A DNA stretch of 64,000 nt from contig NZ_JAGPNL010000002.1 in assembly GCF_018069565.1 (NCBI RefSeq), positions 682,001 through 746,000 of the forward strand, in the 5' to 3' direction. This DNA comes from Streptomyces tagetis. Lineage in GTDB: Bacteria > Actinomycetota > Actinomycetes > Streptomycetales > Streptomycetaceae. The notes under the pieces are model-generated. The model did no database searches. It had not been told where the DNA came from and was given only the letters and a program-made list of their open reading frames with translations. The position numbers and the translations under genes were made by a program. Shown here piece by piece: positions 25,445-34,384 of the stretch (the stretch's first letter is position 1; each line of letters starts with the position of its first letter).

Positions 25445-26229
25445 ACCGGCCGCCGGGACGACGCGCGCCGGGTACGGGCACCGGGCCCCACCGGCGGGGC
25501 CGCGGGGGCGGGGCCGCGCCGCCGGTAGACCAGATACGGCCGGAACAGGTAGCCGACCGGCGCGCTCCACACGTGCACCAGCCGCGTGAACGGCCAGGCG
25601 GCGAAGAGCAGGCAGGCGCTGAGCGCGTGCAGCCGGAACAGCAGCGGCGCCCCGGCGATCGCCTCCGGCCGCGGCTGGAGCGCGAACAGCCCCCGGAACC
25701 AGACGGAGACGGTGTCCCGGTAGTCGTAGCCGTCGCCGAACACGTTGTGCGCGGCGGTCGCCGTGATGCCGAGCAGCACGGTCGCCGACAGCAGCGGGAA
25801 CAGCAGCTTGTCGCTGCGGTCCGTGCCCAGCCGCACCCGGCGGGAGAGCAGCCGCCGGGCGCACAGCATCCCCAGCCCGGTCACCATGGCCACCCCGGCC
25901 ACCGAACCGGCCCACACCGCCGTCGTGTGGTAGGTGTGCTCGTCGATGCCCACGGCCCGCGTCCAGGAGGCCGGCACGGCGAGCCCCACGACATGGCCCG
26001 CGATCACCATGAAGGCGCCCAGGTGGAACAGGGGGCTGCCCCAGCGCAGCGCGCGGTGCTCCAGGAGCTGGCTGGTGCGCGAGGTCCAGCCGAACTGGTC
26101 CTGGCGGTAACGCCACACGTGCCCCACCACGAACACCGCGAGGCAGGCGTACGGCACCGCCACCCACAGCAGCAGCTCCGTACCGCTCACGGGGGCGGCG
26201 CTCGGCCAGGCGGCCGGATCGGCGCTCAT
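25441..26229 (-). CDS. narI: Respiratory nitrate reductase gamma subunit NarI
   Basis: 262 residues with five membrane helices. NarI is the diheme cytochrome b that oxidises quinol and passes electrons to NarH. Conserved His-bearing helices are visible: RWGSPLFHLGAFMVIAGHVVGL and FRLHALSACLLFAAWPFTRLVHVW. The usual IDEHTYH follows the first pair. It overlaps narJ by 4 bases (ATGA) upstream and the VKOR gene by 4 bases downstream. The last 30 residues are a Pro/Ala/Arg tail. Confidence 0.96.
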   Translation of the reverse strand: MSADPAAWPSAAPVSGTELLLWVAVPYACLAVFVVGHVWRYRQDQFGWTSRTSQLLEHRALRWGSPLFHLGAFMVIAGHVVGLAVPASWTRAVGIDEHTYHTTAVWAGSVAGVAMVTGLGMLCARRLLSRRVRLGTDRSDKLLFPLLSATVLLGITATAAHNVFGDGYDYRDTVSVWFRGLFALQPRPEAIAGAPLLFRLHALSACLLFAAWPFTRLVHVWSAPVGYLFRPYLVYRRRGPAPAAPPVGPGARTRRASSRRPV

Positions 26230-27038
26230 GGACGTCCGCCCCCCGCCGTGCCCGGCGCCTGGCCCGGCACCCGCGTCGGCGGCGCCGCGACCGGCGGCAC
26301 GAACGCCCCCGGCGGGGCGAACTCCCCGGCCCCGTAAGCCGCGTCGGCCCCGGGGGCGCCGTACGGGTCGAGCCCCACCTCCTCGCCGGGCGGGCCCTCG
26401 GCGGCCAGCTTCGCCACGGCCTCCCGGTCCGCCCGCGTCGCCGCCGGCAGCAGGGTCAGCAGCGCCGACAGCACGTGCCGGTACGGGGAACCCGTGTCGG
26501 ACAGTGCCCGGTGGATCAGCTCCAGCCCCCGGCGGTGGCGGCGCAGCGGGGCCTCTCCCGCGCCCGGACCGGCCAGCGCGGCGAACTCCAGCACCACCGG
26601 CAGGTGGTCCGGCAACTCCCCGCCGTCCGCCTCCCAGCCGGCCGCCCGGTACGTCTGGGCCAGGGTCAGCAGGGCCATGCCCCGGCGCCGGGTGTCCCCG
26701 TGCAGATAGTAGGTGAGGTACAGGCTGCTCCGGCGGCGCAGGTCGAACACCTCGACGTAGTGGCGGGCCGCCGCGTCCCCCTCCTGGGCGGTGAACCAGG
26801 CGGTGAACGCGGCCAGTTCGGCGGCGGCCGGGGACGACGGCAGCCCGGCCACCGCGGACGCCAGACGGTGCCGCTCCGCCATCAGCTCGCCGTCCGGGTA
26901 CTGGAGCAGCAGCGACAGCAGCCGCAGCAGCAGCGCCCGCTCCTCCCGCTCCTCGGGCGTCAGCGGCGCACGGCGCCGCACGGCCGCGCGGACGCGGGTG
27001 CGGACGATGGCCGGGATGGTGGCGGGCAGGGGGCTCAT
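26226..27038 (-). CDS. narJ: Nitrate reductase molybdenum cofactor assembly chaperone NarJ
   Basis: 270 residues; ATG 27038 overlaps the narH stop (ATGA). All-helical TorD/NarJ fold with LLLRLLSLLLQYPD and YVEVFDLRRRSSLYLTYY as family signatures. NarJ binds apo-NarG in the cytoplasm and assists insertion of the Mo-bisMGD cofactor and Fe-S cluster. The C-terminal 40 residues are Gly/Pro-rich and likely disordered. Confidence 0.95.
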   Translation of the reverse strand: MSPLPATIPAIVRTRVRAAVRRRAPLTPEEREERALLLRLLSLLLQYPDGELMAERHRLASAVAGLPSSPAAAELAAFTAWFTAQEGDAAARHYVEVFDLRRRSSLYLTYYLHGDTRRRGMALLTLAQTYRAAGWEADGGELPDHLPVVLEFAALAGPGAGEAPLRRHRRGLELIHRALSDTGSPYRHVLSALLTLLPAATRADREAVAKLAAEGPPGEEVGLDPYGAPGADAAYGAGEFAPPGAFVPPVAAPPTRVPGQAPGTAGGGRP

Positions 27039-28588
27039 GCGGGTCCTTCCGAGGGGGTGCGGCGCAGGGTCGGGATGCCGAGCGAGACCGTGCGCCCGGC
27101 CGGCTCTCCGGCGCCCTCCACGGGGCACCGGTTCTCCAGGGCGCTCAGCGCCGCCGCGTCCTCGCGGTGCGCGGCCGGCACCACATAGCGGTCGGCGTAC
27201 TTGGCGACCGCGAGCAGCCGGTGCAGCTCCTCGGCGCCGGACGGGGTCAGCCCCACCGCCCGCAGGGCCGCCTCCTGTTCGCCGCCCGCCTCGCCGAGGG
27301 CGGCGGCGCGCATGTACGAGCGCAGCGCGGTCAGCTTCATCAGGACCCCGCCGACCACGTCGGTGTCCCCGGCGGTGAAGAGGCTCGCCAGGTACTCCAG
27401 CGGGATGCGCAGCCGGGTCACGGCGGCGAAGACGTGGTCGGGGTCGTCCTGGTCGCCGCCGGCCGCGTCGACGGCGTCCAGCACGGGGGAGAGCGGCGGC
27501 ACGTACCAGACCATCGGCAGGGTCCGGTACTCCGGATGCAGCGGCAGCGCCACCCGGTGGCGCATCACCAGGTCGTACACGGGGGAGCGGCGGGCGGCCT
27601 CCAGCCAGTCCTCGGGGATGCCGGAGCGCCGGGCCGCCGCGATCACCCGGGGGTCGGACGGGTCGAGGAAGACACCGCGCTGCGCCTCCAGCAGGTCCTG
27701 TTCGCCGGGTGTCGCCGCGGCCTCGCCGACCCGGTCGGCGTCGTAGAGCAGCAGGCCCAGGTAGCGCAGGCGGCCCACGCACGTCTCGGAGCAGACCGTG
27801 GGCTGTCCGGCCTCGATGCGAGGGAAGCAGAAGGTGCACTTCTCCGCCTTGCCGGTGGCGTGGTTGACGTACACCTTCTTGTACGGGCAGGCGGTGACGC
27901 ACATCCGCCAGCCGCGGCAGCGGTCCTGGTCGACCAGGACGATGCCGTCCTCGACCCGCTTGTACAGGGCGCCCGAGGGGCACGCCGACACGCACGCCGG
28001 GTTGAGGCAGTGCTCGCACAGGCGGGGCAGGTGGAAGAGGAAGGTCTGCTCGAACTCGAACCGGACCCGCTCCGCCCACGCCCCGCCGAGGTTCGGGTCG
28101 CCGCCGGCGTGCTCGGGGGCGCCGCCGAGACCGTCCTCCCAGTTCGCGCCCCAGGTGACGGCGGTCGGCTCGCCGGTCAGCGCCGAGCGCGGCCGGGCCA
28201 CCGGGACGTCGTTGCCGGCCGGGGCGGAGAGCAGGGTGTCGTAGTCGTAGGTCACCGGCTCGTAGTAGTCCTCGATGCCCGGCAGGTCCGGGTTGGAGAA
28301 GAGCGACAGCAGCCGCCGCACCCGGCCCCCCGAGCGCAGCACCAGCCGGCCCCGCCGGTCCAGCGCCCAGCCGCCCTTCCACCGCTCCTGGTCCTCGTGG
28401 CGGCGCGGGTAGCCGATGCCGGGCTTGGTCTCGACGTTGTTGAACCAGGCGTACTCCACGCCCGTCCGGTTGGTCCACGTCTGCTTGCAGGTGACCGAGC
28501 AGGTGTGACAGCCGATGCACTTGTCCAGGTTCATCACCATGGCGATCTGTGCCATCACACGGCCCACGGGGGCTTCGGCGTCCGGCAT
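27035..28588 (-). CDS. narH: Respiratory nitrate reductase beta subunit NarH
   Basis: 517 residues, the family length. Ligands for four Fe-S clusters are seen: CIGCHTCSVTCK near the N-terminus, CEHCLNPACVSACPSG, CRGWRMCVTACPYKK (the Trp replacing a Cys gives the [3Fe-4S] cluster) and CTFCFPR/CSETCVGR. NarH carries electrons from NarI hemes to the NarG active site on the cytoplasmic face. Separated from narG by one base, overlapping narJ. Confidence 0.97.
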   Translation of the reverse strand: MPDAEAPVGRVMAQIAMVMNLDKCIGCHTCSVTCKQTWTNRTGVEYAWFNNVETKPGIGYPRRHEDQERWKGGWALDRRGRLVLRSGGRVRRLLSLFSNPDLPGIEDYYEPVTYDYDTLLSAPAGNDVPVARPRSALTGEPTAVTWGANWEDGLGGAPEHAGGDPNLGGAWAERVRFEFEQTFLFHLPRLCEHCLNPACVSACPSGALYKRVEDGIVLVDQDRCRGWRMCVTACPYKKVYVNHATGKAEKCTFCFPRIEAGQPTVCSETCVGRLRYLGLLLYDADRVGEAAATPGEQDLLEAQRGVFLDPSDPRVIAAARRSGIPEDWLEAARRSPVYDLVMRHRVALPLHPEYRTLPMVWYVPPLSPVLDAVDAAGGDQDDPDHVFAAVTRLRIPLEYLASLFTAGDTDVVGGVLMKLTALRSYMRAAALGEAGGEQEAALRAVGLTPSGAEELHRLLAVAKYADRYVVPAAHREDAAALSALENRCPVEGAGEPAGRTVSLGIPTLRRTPSEGPA

Positions 28589-28589
28589 G

Positions 28590-31500
28590 TCAGTACTCCA
28601 CGTCCTGCGAGCGGCGGCGGATCACGGTGACCTCGTCACGCTGGTTGCCGGTGGGTCCGTAGTAGTTGAAGGCGTACGTGAACTGGGCGTAGCCGCCCGC
28701 GAGATGGGTCGGCTTGAGCAGCAGCCGGGTGAGCGAGTTGTGGATGCCGCCGCGTTTGCCGCCGACCTCGGTCTTCGGCACGTTCACCGTGCGGTCCTTG
28801 GCGTGGTACATGTACACGGTGCCCTCGGGCATGCGGTGGGTGACCACGGCGCGGGCGGTGACCACGCCGTTGCGGTTGTACGCCTCGATCCAGTCGTTGT
28901 CCGCGGCGCCGATCTTCTCCGCGTCCGCCGTCGACATCCAGATCACCGGCCCGCCCCGGGAGAGCGCCAGCATGTACGCGTTGTCCTGGTACTCGGAGTG
29001 GATCGACCACTTGGAGTGCGGTGTGAGGTAACGCACCGTCACCTCCGCCGGTCCGTCGCGCAGTTCCTCGTCGCCGTAGTGGCGGCGGGCGTCCAGCGGC
29101 GGCCGGTAGACCGGCAGGTGCTCGCCGAGTTCGGCCAGCCAGTCGTGGTCGACGAAGAAGTGCTGGCGGCCGGTGAGGGTGTGCCAGGGCTTGCGGTGCT
29201 CCACGTTGATGACGAACGGCGAGTAGCGGCGCCCGCCGGTCTCCGAACCCGACCACTCGTACGAGGTGATGACCGGGCGGGGCTGGGCGCGGGTGTCGGC
29301 GAACGTGATGCGCTCGGCCACCCGCTCGGAGGCCAGCTCCGCCAGGCCCGAGGCGCCGGTCCGCCGCTCCAGCACCCGGAACCCCTCGGTGGCCAGCCGC
29401 CCGTTGGTGGTGCCGGACAGGGCGAGGATCGCCTCGCACAGGTCGGAGGCGGTGGCGAGCGAGGGCCGGCCCGCCGCGACGCCCTCGCGGACCGTGCCGC
29501 AGCGGCGGCGCAGCTCCTCCAGCTCCGGCCCCGGGTCGACGGTCACGCCCTTGGTGGTCGTGCCCAGGCTGTCCAGCAGCGGGCCGACGGCGCGCATCTT
29601 CTCGGCGACGGCACCGTAGTCCCGCTCGACGGTGACCAGCCGGGGCATGGTGCGGCCCGGGACCGGCTCGCACTCGCCGTGCCGCCAGTCCCGCACCACG
29701 CCGCCCGGCTGGGCGAGTTCGTCCGGGGTGTCGTGCTGGAGCGGCACCGCGAGCACGTCGGTACGGGTGCCCAGGTGCGTCGCCGCCAGCTCGCTGAACC
29801 GGTCGGCGAGGGTCAGGAACGTGTCGTAGTCGGTACGGGACTGCCAGGGCGGCGCGATCGCCGGGGTGAAGGCGTGCACGAACGGGTGCATGTCCGTGCT
29901 GGACAGGTCGTCCTTCTCGTACCAGGTCGCCGCGGGCAGCACCACGTCGGCCATCAGCCCGGTCGACGTCATCCGGAAGTCCATCGCGACCAGCAGGTCG
30001 AGCTTGCCCTCGGGCGCCTCCTCCCGCCACACCACCTCCTCGGGACGGGCTCCGGGCGGGGTCTCGCCGCCGCGCACCGCGTGGTCGGTGCCGAGCAGGT
30101 GCCGCAGGAAGTACTCGCTGCCCTTGCCGGAGGAGCCGAGCAGGTTGGCCCGCCACACGGTCAGCACCCGCGGGAAGTTGGCCGGGTCGTCCGGGTCCTC
30201 GGCCGCGAACCGCAGCCGCCCCGCCTTCAGTTCGTCCACCACGTGCTCGGCGACGGGCCTGCCCGCCGCGGCGGCCTCGTCCGCGAGGTCCAGCGGATTG
30301 CGGCCGAACCCGGGATGGCCCGGCGTCCAGCCCAGCCGCACCGCCTGCGCCAGACAGTCCGCGAACGCCTGCCCCCGGAACCGTCCCTCGCCCAGCGGGG
30401 AGGCCAGCTCGTCGGGCCCGAACGCCTCGTAGCGCCACTGGTCGGTGTTGAGGTACCAGTACGAGGTGCCCGCCATGTGCCGGGTGGGACGCTGCCAGTC
30501 GAAGGCGAACGCCAGATGCTGCAACCCGGTGAGCGGACGGACCTTCTCCTGCCCCACGTAGTGCGCCCAGCCGCCGCCGTTGACACCCTGGCAGCCGGTC
30601 ATCGTGGTCAGCGCGAGGAACGCCCGGTAGATGGTGTCGGAGTGGAACCAGTGGTTCGTCCCCGCCCCCATGGCGATCATCGAACGGCCGCGGGTCCGCT
30701 CGGCGTTGCGGGCGAACTCCCGCGCGATCCGCGCCGCCTGCGCGGCCGGCACCGACGTGACCGTCTCCTGCCAGGCCGGCGTGTACGGCTGGTCCGCGTC
30801 CTCGTACGAGGTGGGCCAGGAGCCCGGCAGGCCCGGCCTCGACACCCCGTACTGGGCGAGCATCAGGTCGAAGACGGTCGTCACCAGCCGGCCGCCGACC
30901 CGGCGCACGGGCACCCCGCGCACCAGGACCGAACCTCCCTCGGTGGCGCCCTCGTCGAACCGCGGCAGCGCCACCTCGACGGTCGCCTCCGCCCGCTCCA
31001 GCAGGCTCAGTTCGGGCACCACCCCGTCCAGGTCCAGGTTCCAGCGGCCCTGCCCGGACGGGCCCCAGCGAAAGCCCAGCGAACCGTTGGGCACGACCGG
31101 CTCACCGGTGGCCGCGTCCAGCAGCACCGTCTTGAACTCCGCGTGCTCCTCCTTGCGGCCCAGGTCGGCGGCGGTCAGGAAACCGTCCGGGACCAGCCCC
31201 CGAGGATGCTCGCGCAGCGACACCAGGAACGGGGCGTCGGTGAAGGACCGCAGGTAGTCCCGGAAGTACGGCACCTCTCGGTCGACCAGGAACTCGCGCA
31301 GGATCACGTGCCCCATGGCCATCGCCAGCGCCCCGTCGGTGCCCGGGTGCGGGGCGAGCCACTCGTCGGCGTGCTTCACGTTGTCCGCGTAGTCCGGGGC
31401 GACCGCGACGACCTTGGTGCCGTTGTAACGGGTCTCCGTGAGGAAGTGGGCGTCCGGCGTCCGGGTCACCGGGATGTTGGAACCCCACATGATCAGGTAG

Positions 31501-32282
31501 CCCGCGTTCCACCAGTCGGCCGCCTCCGGCACGTCCGTCTGGTCGCCGAAGACCTGCGGCGAGGCCACCGGCAGGTCCGCGTACCAGTCGTAGAACGAGA
31601 GCAGGGTGCCGCCGATCAGCGACATGAACCGGGCCCCGGCCGCGAACGACGCCATCGACATCGCCGGGATCGGGGAGAACCCGGCGACCCGGTCCGGACC
31701 GTACTCCTTGACCGTGTGCACGTGCGCGGCGGCCACCAGCTCCGCCACCTCGTCCCAGTCGGCCCGCACCAGACCGCCCTTGCCGCGGGCCCGCTTGTAC
31801 CTCCGCGCCTTCTCCGGATCGCCGGTGATCTCGGCCCAGGCCGCCACCGGATCGCCCAGCCGCTCCCGCGCCTCCCGCCACATCTCCAGCAGCACGCCCC
31901 GCACATAGGGGTAGCGGACGCGGCTCGGGGAGTAGGTGTACCAGGAGAACGACGCCCCGCGCGGGCAGCCGCGCGGCTCGTACTCGGGGCAGTCCGCGCC
32001 GATCGACGGATAGTCGGTGGCCTGGTGCTCCCAGGTGATGATGCCGTCCTTGACGTACACCATCCACGAGCAGGAACCGGTGCAGTTCACCCCGTGGGTC
32101 GAGCGCACCACCTTGTCGTGCGACCAGCGGTCGCGGTAGAAGCCCTCCCACTCGGTGCCGCCGGCGCCGAAGACGGCCCGTCCGTCGGCCGACACCTCAC
32201 GGCGCGTCAGCAGCCTGCGGGCGGCGAGGGGCCACCCCTCCGCGACGGCCGGGCGCCGGGGCCCGTTGCGCTCGTTTCCCAT
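28590..32282 (-). CDS. narG: Respiratory nitrate reductase catalytic subunit NarG
   Basis: 1230 residues from ATG 32282; earlier in-frame codons lack a ribosome site. The N-terminal HGVNCTGSCSW gives the His/Cys ligands of the FS0 [4Fe-4S] cluster, followed by Mo-bisMGD-binding blocks (YLIMWGSNIPVTRTPDAHF, MGAGTNHWFHSDTIYRAFL, GCQGVNGGGWAHYVGQEK). The product reduces nitrate to nitrite with quinol-derived electrons. The operon is narGHJI plus a VKOR gene. Tandem OsdR-type palindromes lie about 90-125 bases upstream, so hypoxic induction is likely. Confidence 0.97.
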   Translation of the reverse strand: MGNERNGPRRPAVAEGWPLAARRLLTRREVSADGRAVFGAGGTEWEGFYRDRWSHDKVVRSTHGVNCTGSCSWMVYVKDGIITWEHQATDYPSIGADCPEYEPRGCPRGASFSWYTYSPSRVRYPYVRGVLLEMWREARERLGDPVAAWAEITGDPEKARRYKRARGKGGLVRADWDEVAELVAAAHVHTVKEYGPDRVAGFSPIPAMSMASFAAGARFMSLIGGTLLSFYDWYADLPVASPQVFGDQTDVPEAADWWNAGYLIMWGSNIPVTRTPDAHFLTETRYNGTKVVAVAPDYADNVKHADEWLAPHPGTDGALAMAMGHVILREFLVDREVPYFRDYLRSFTDAPFLVSLREHPRGLVPDGFLTAADLGRKEEHAEFKTVLLDAATGEPVVPNGSLGFRWGPSGQGRWNLDLDGVVPELSLLERAEATVEVALPRFDEGATEGGSVLVRGVPVRRVGGRLVTTVFDLMLAQYGVSRPGLPGSWPTSYEDADQPYTPAWQETVTSVPAAQAARIAREFARNAERTRGRSMIAMGAGTNHWFHSDTIYRAFLALTTMTGCQGVNGGGWAHYVGQEKVRPLTGLQHLAFAFDWQRPTRHMAGTSYWYLNTDQWRYEAFGPDELASPLGEGRFRGQAFADCLAQAVRLGWTPGHPGFGRNPLDLADEAAAAGRPVAEHVVDELKAGRLRFAAEDPDDPANFPRVLTVWRANLLGSSGKGSEYFLRHLLGTDHAVRGGETPPGARPEEVVWREEAPEGKLDLLVAMDFRMTSTGLMADVVLPAATWYEKDDLSSTDMHPFVHAFTPAIAPPWQSRTDYDTFLTLADRFSELAATHLGTRTDVLAVPLQHDTPDELAQPGGVVRDWRHGECEPVPGRTMPRLVTVERDYGAVAEKMRAVGPLLDSLGTTTKGVTVDPGPELEELRRRCGTVREGVAAGRPSLATASDLCEAILALSGTTNGRLATEGFRVLERRTGASGLAELASERVAERITFADTRAQPRPVITSYEWSGSETGGRRYSPFVINVEHRKPWHTLTGRQHFFVDHDWLAELGEHLPVYRPPLDARRHYGDEELRDGPAEVTVRYLTPHSKWSIHSEYQDNAYMLALSRGGPVIWMSTADAEKIGAADNDWIEAYNRNGVVTARAVVTHRMPEGTVYMYHAKDRTVNVPKTEVGGKRGGIHNSLTRLLLKPTHLAGGYAQFTYAFNYYGPTGNQRDEVTVIRRRSQDVEY

Positions 32283-32701
32283 GGTCGAAACGGTAGGCGG
32301 CACCCGCCGCGCCGCCCCGGGGCCGCCGGGCCCCGCCCGGCCGGAGTCCGGCCCATCGCGCGCCCGTAGTCCAGGGACCAACGGCCCTCTTGGCAGGGCC
32401 GATCGGCCGCGAGTCCGGCGGGCTCGGCGGTGCATGCTGGCACTGATCGAACCGCTGACGCCCACCGCGACGACGGCACGGGCCGGACCAGGTCATTCCC
32501 CCGTCCCTGGCCCCGGCGACGTGACGGCGTACGGCACGCGTCAACCGGTCCGGTCCCGCGTCCGGCCGCCGCCCACCGCGGCCGGGCGCGGTCAATCCGC
32601 TCCCCGGAACCGGCCCCCGGCCGGCCCCTGACGACCCGGCGGACGAGCCGTTCCCCGCCCGCGTCGGGCGCCGGCGCCGGACCGACCTGCTGGAGGCTCC
32701 C
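32283..32701. promoter_or_regulatory. narG / hemerythrin divergent control region with tandem OsdR boxes
   Basis: 419 bases without a supported gene. Box 1 is AGGGACCAACGGCCCT (32373-32388); box 2, one turn-pair further (offset 22), is AGGGCCGATCGGCC (32395-32408). Both fit the GGGRCC-N-GGCCC palindrome of DevR/OsdR-type regulators. They are nearer to narG, but may also act on the divergent hemerythrin gene. Confidence 0.7.
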
Positions 32702-33343
32702 ATGGACACCCTCACCCTCGCCTCGACGCCGGAGGACGCCGCCGCCCTCCGGGCCGCCGAGGCGCACCACGCCCGCCTGGTGGGGGAGTTGACGGCGCGG
32801 GTGACACTGCTGCTCACCGGGGCGGGCCGCGACCCGGTGGCGGGCCGGCGCATACACCGGGGCCTGCTCGCCTTCTGCGACCGCGCGATCCTGCCGCACC
32901 TCTCCGCCGCCGAGGCCGTCCTCTACCCCGCCGCCCGCGCCCTGCCCGAGGCCCGGCTGCTGATCGACAGCCTGATCGCCGAACACGCCTGTCTGACCTC
33001 GCTCGTCGGCGCGCTGCGCTCCGCCGACCCGGCGGGCGCGATCGCCGACGCCCGCGCGCTCCAGGTGCTCCTGGAGGAACACCTCGCCAAGGAGACCGGC
33101 CTCGTCCTGCCCCTGCTCGCCATGGCCCCCGGCATCCGCCTCTCCGTCCTCCACGCCGACCTCGACCGGCGACTGGCCACCGGACCACCGGTGACGGGCC
33201 CGCATCCGGCCCCGGAGAGCGCGGAGACGGGGGAGACCGGTGAGACCGGTGAGACCGGGGAGGCGGACGGCGGGTGCGACGGGAGCTGCGGGTGCGGTGG
33301 CGCGGGGGCGTGCGGCGGGGCGGAGGAGTCCGGCGGATCGTAG
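32702..33343 (+). CDS. Hemerythrin-like protein with Cys-rich tail
   Basis: 213 residues, GGAGG 6 bases before ATG 32702. The N-terminal 150 residues are a four-helix hemerythrin/HHE domain: EAHHARLV, LPHLSAAEAVLYPA, LIAEHACL and VLLEEHLAKETGLVLPLL supply His/Glu ligands for a di-iron site. After it come three GET repeats and a tail with CDGSCGCGGAGAC, five Cys residues that could bind a metal or be redox-active. Hemerythrin-like proteins sense or handle O2 or NO. Neighbouring nar and NirK genes suggest a nitrosative-stress role, which is inference. Confidence 0.83.
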   Translation: MDTLTLASTPEDAAALRAAEAHHARLVGELTARVTLLLTGAGRDPVAGRRIHRGLLAFCDRAILPHLSAAEAVLYPAARALPEARLLIDSLIAEHACLTSLVGALRSADPAGAIADARALQVLLEEHLAKETGLVLPLLAMAPGIRLSVLHADLDRRLATGPPVTGPHPAPESAETGETGETGETGEADGGCDGSCGCGGAGACGGAEESGGS

Positions 33344-33557
33344 CCGGACGGCCCCCGGCGGCACGCGCCGCTCGTACGGCGCGGGCCACCCGGGGCCCCC
33401 GGGCCGCCTCCCGGTAGGCGCGCTCCGGGCGGCACGCCCCTCGTACGGCCGCACCACCCCGGCCACCCGCCCCGGACCGGCCACCTCGCACCGCCGAGCC
33501 ACCCTGACCGGCCGCGCACCCCGCGGCCCCGTAGCCGAAGGAAGCAGAGACCCCGCC

Positions 33558-34058
33558 ATGAACCCACCGCACCCCCGGACCGGCGCCCTCCTCACGGTGA
33601 CCGGGACCGCCCTCGCCCTCGCCGGGCCCGTGATGCTGCTGCGCGCCGCCGACGGCCGCAAGGAGATCCGCGGCGAACTCGCCGCCCAGCGGATCACCTT
33701 CCCCGACGACGGACTCCCCGCCGACCTCATGCCCTACGCCGGCCGCACCGTGGCCACCGGCGACGAGGCCCGTGCCTACGCCCGGTACATCAAGGGCAAC
33801 CTCACCCGCACCACCGCCGGCCGCAGCTACGCCGAGATCACCGCCGAACTGCACAAGGCCGGCGGCGACGACGAGGAACTGACGGCACTGCGCCAGACCG
33901 CCTTCACCGGCGAGTCCCTGCGCGCCTCGCTGCTCTCCGCCTACCAGGCGTGGCAGATCACCACCCTGGTCGCCGGAGTGGGCACCGCCCTCACCGGCCT
34001 CGGCACCGCCCTGGTCGCCACGTCCCGGGCCCTGCGCACCCCGCCCGCACACCCCTGA
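33558..34058 (+). CDS. Small membrane protein of unknown function
   Basis: 166 residues from ATG 33558 (GAAGGAAG upstream). Two hydrophobic segments, one at the N-terminus (GALLTVTGTALALAGPVMLL) and one near the C-terminus (ITTLVAGVGTALTGLGTALVA), enclose a 100-residue hydrophilic domain with RTVATGDEARAYARYIKGNL. This layout, with both ends anchored and a soluble loop outside or inside, is not one I recognise. It lies between hemerythrin and radical SAM genes on the same strand. Confidence 0.7.
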   Translation: MNPPHPRTGALLTVTGTALALAGPVMLLRAADGRKEIRGELAAQRITFPDDGLPADLMPYAGRTVATGDEARAYARYIKGNLTRTTAGRSYAEITAELHKAGGDDEELTALRQTAFTGESLRASLLSAYQAWQITTLVAGVGTALTGLGTALVATSRALRTPPAHP

Positions 34059-34216
34059 CCGGCGCCCGCGCCGGCCCCCTCGCCACCCGACCCGTCCGAC
34101 ACCGCGTCACCACCCACCCCGGGGCGGTCCGTCCGCCCCCGGCCGACTCGACGACCGGCCGCCGCCCTCCGGCCCGGCACGGCGCGAGCCGCCCGCGTCC
34201 GTATCGGAGGCATCCC

Positions 34217-34384
34217 GTGAACGACCGTACCGAGCGCCCGCCCGGCCGGCCCCCTCGCTGTCGCTCGCGACGGGTGCCCCGGCGCACGGCCCGGTCCGGT
34301 CACGGTCCGGCCGGCCGGGTTCCCTGCCCTGGCACCCGGCCGGCCGGACACCCCTGCCCCGGTGTGGCGAGGAGGCCGCGGTGA
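34217..34384 (+). CDS. Possible 55-residue basic small protein
   Basis: GTG 34217 follows CGGAGG by 7 bases, and the stop overlaps the radical SAM start (GTGA at 34381). The product is Arg/Pro-rich with four Cys (VNDRTERPPGRPPRCRSRR at the start; VPCPG and HPCPG later). Position and ribosome site argue for translation, composition argues against a folded protein. It could be a coupling leader or a real accessory peptide. The rest of 34059-34380 holds nothing else I can support. Confidence 0.35.
   Translation: MNDRTERPPGRPPRCRSRRVPRRTARSGHGPAGRVPCPGTRPAGHPCPGVARRPR

Noticed and set aside
28515..32369. 1284-residue plus-strand frame opposite narG
   Set aside because: Shadow of narG: no ribosome site, composition dominated by Gly/Arg/Val/His, no recognisable motif.
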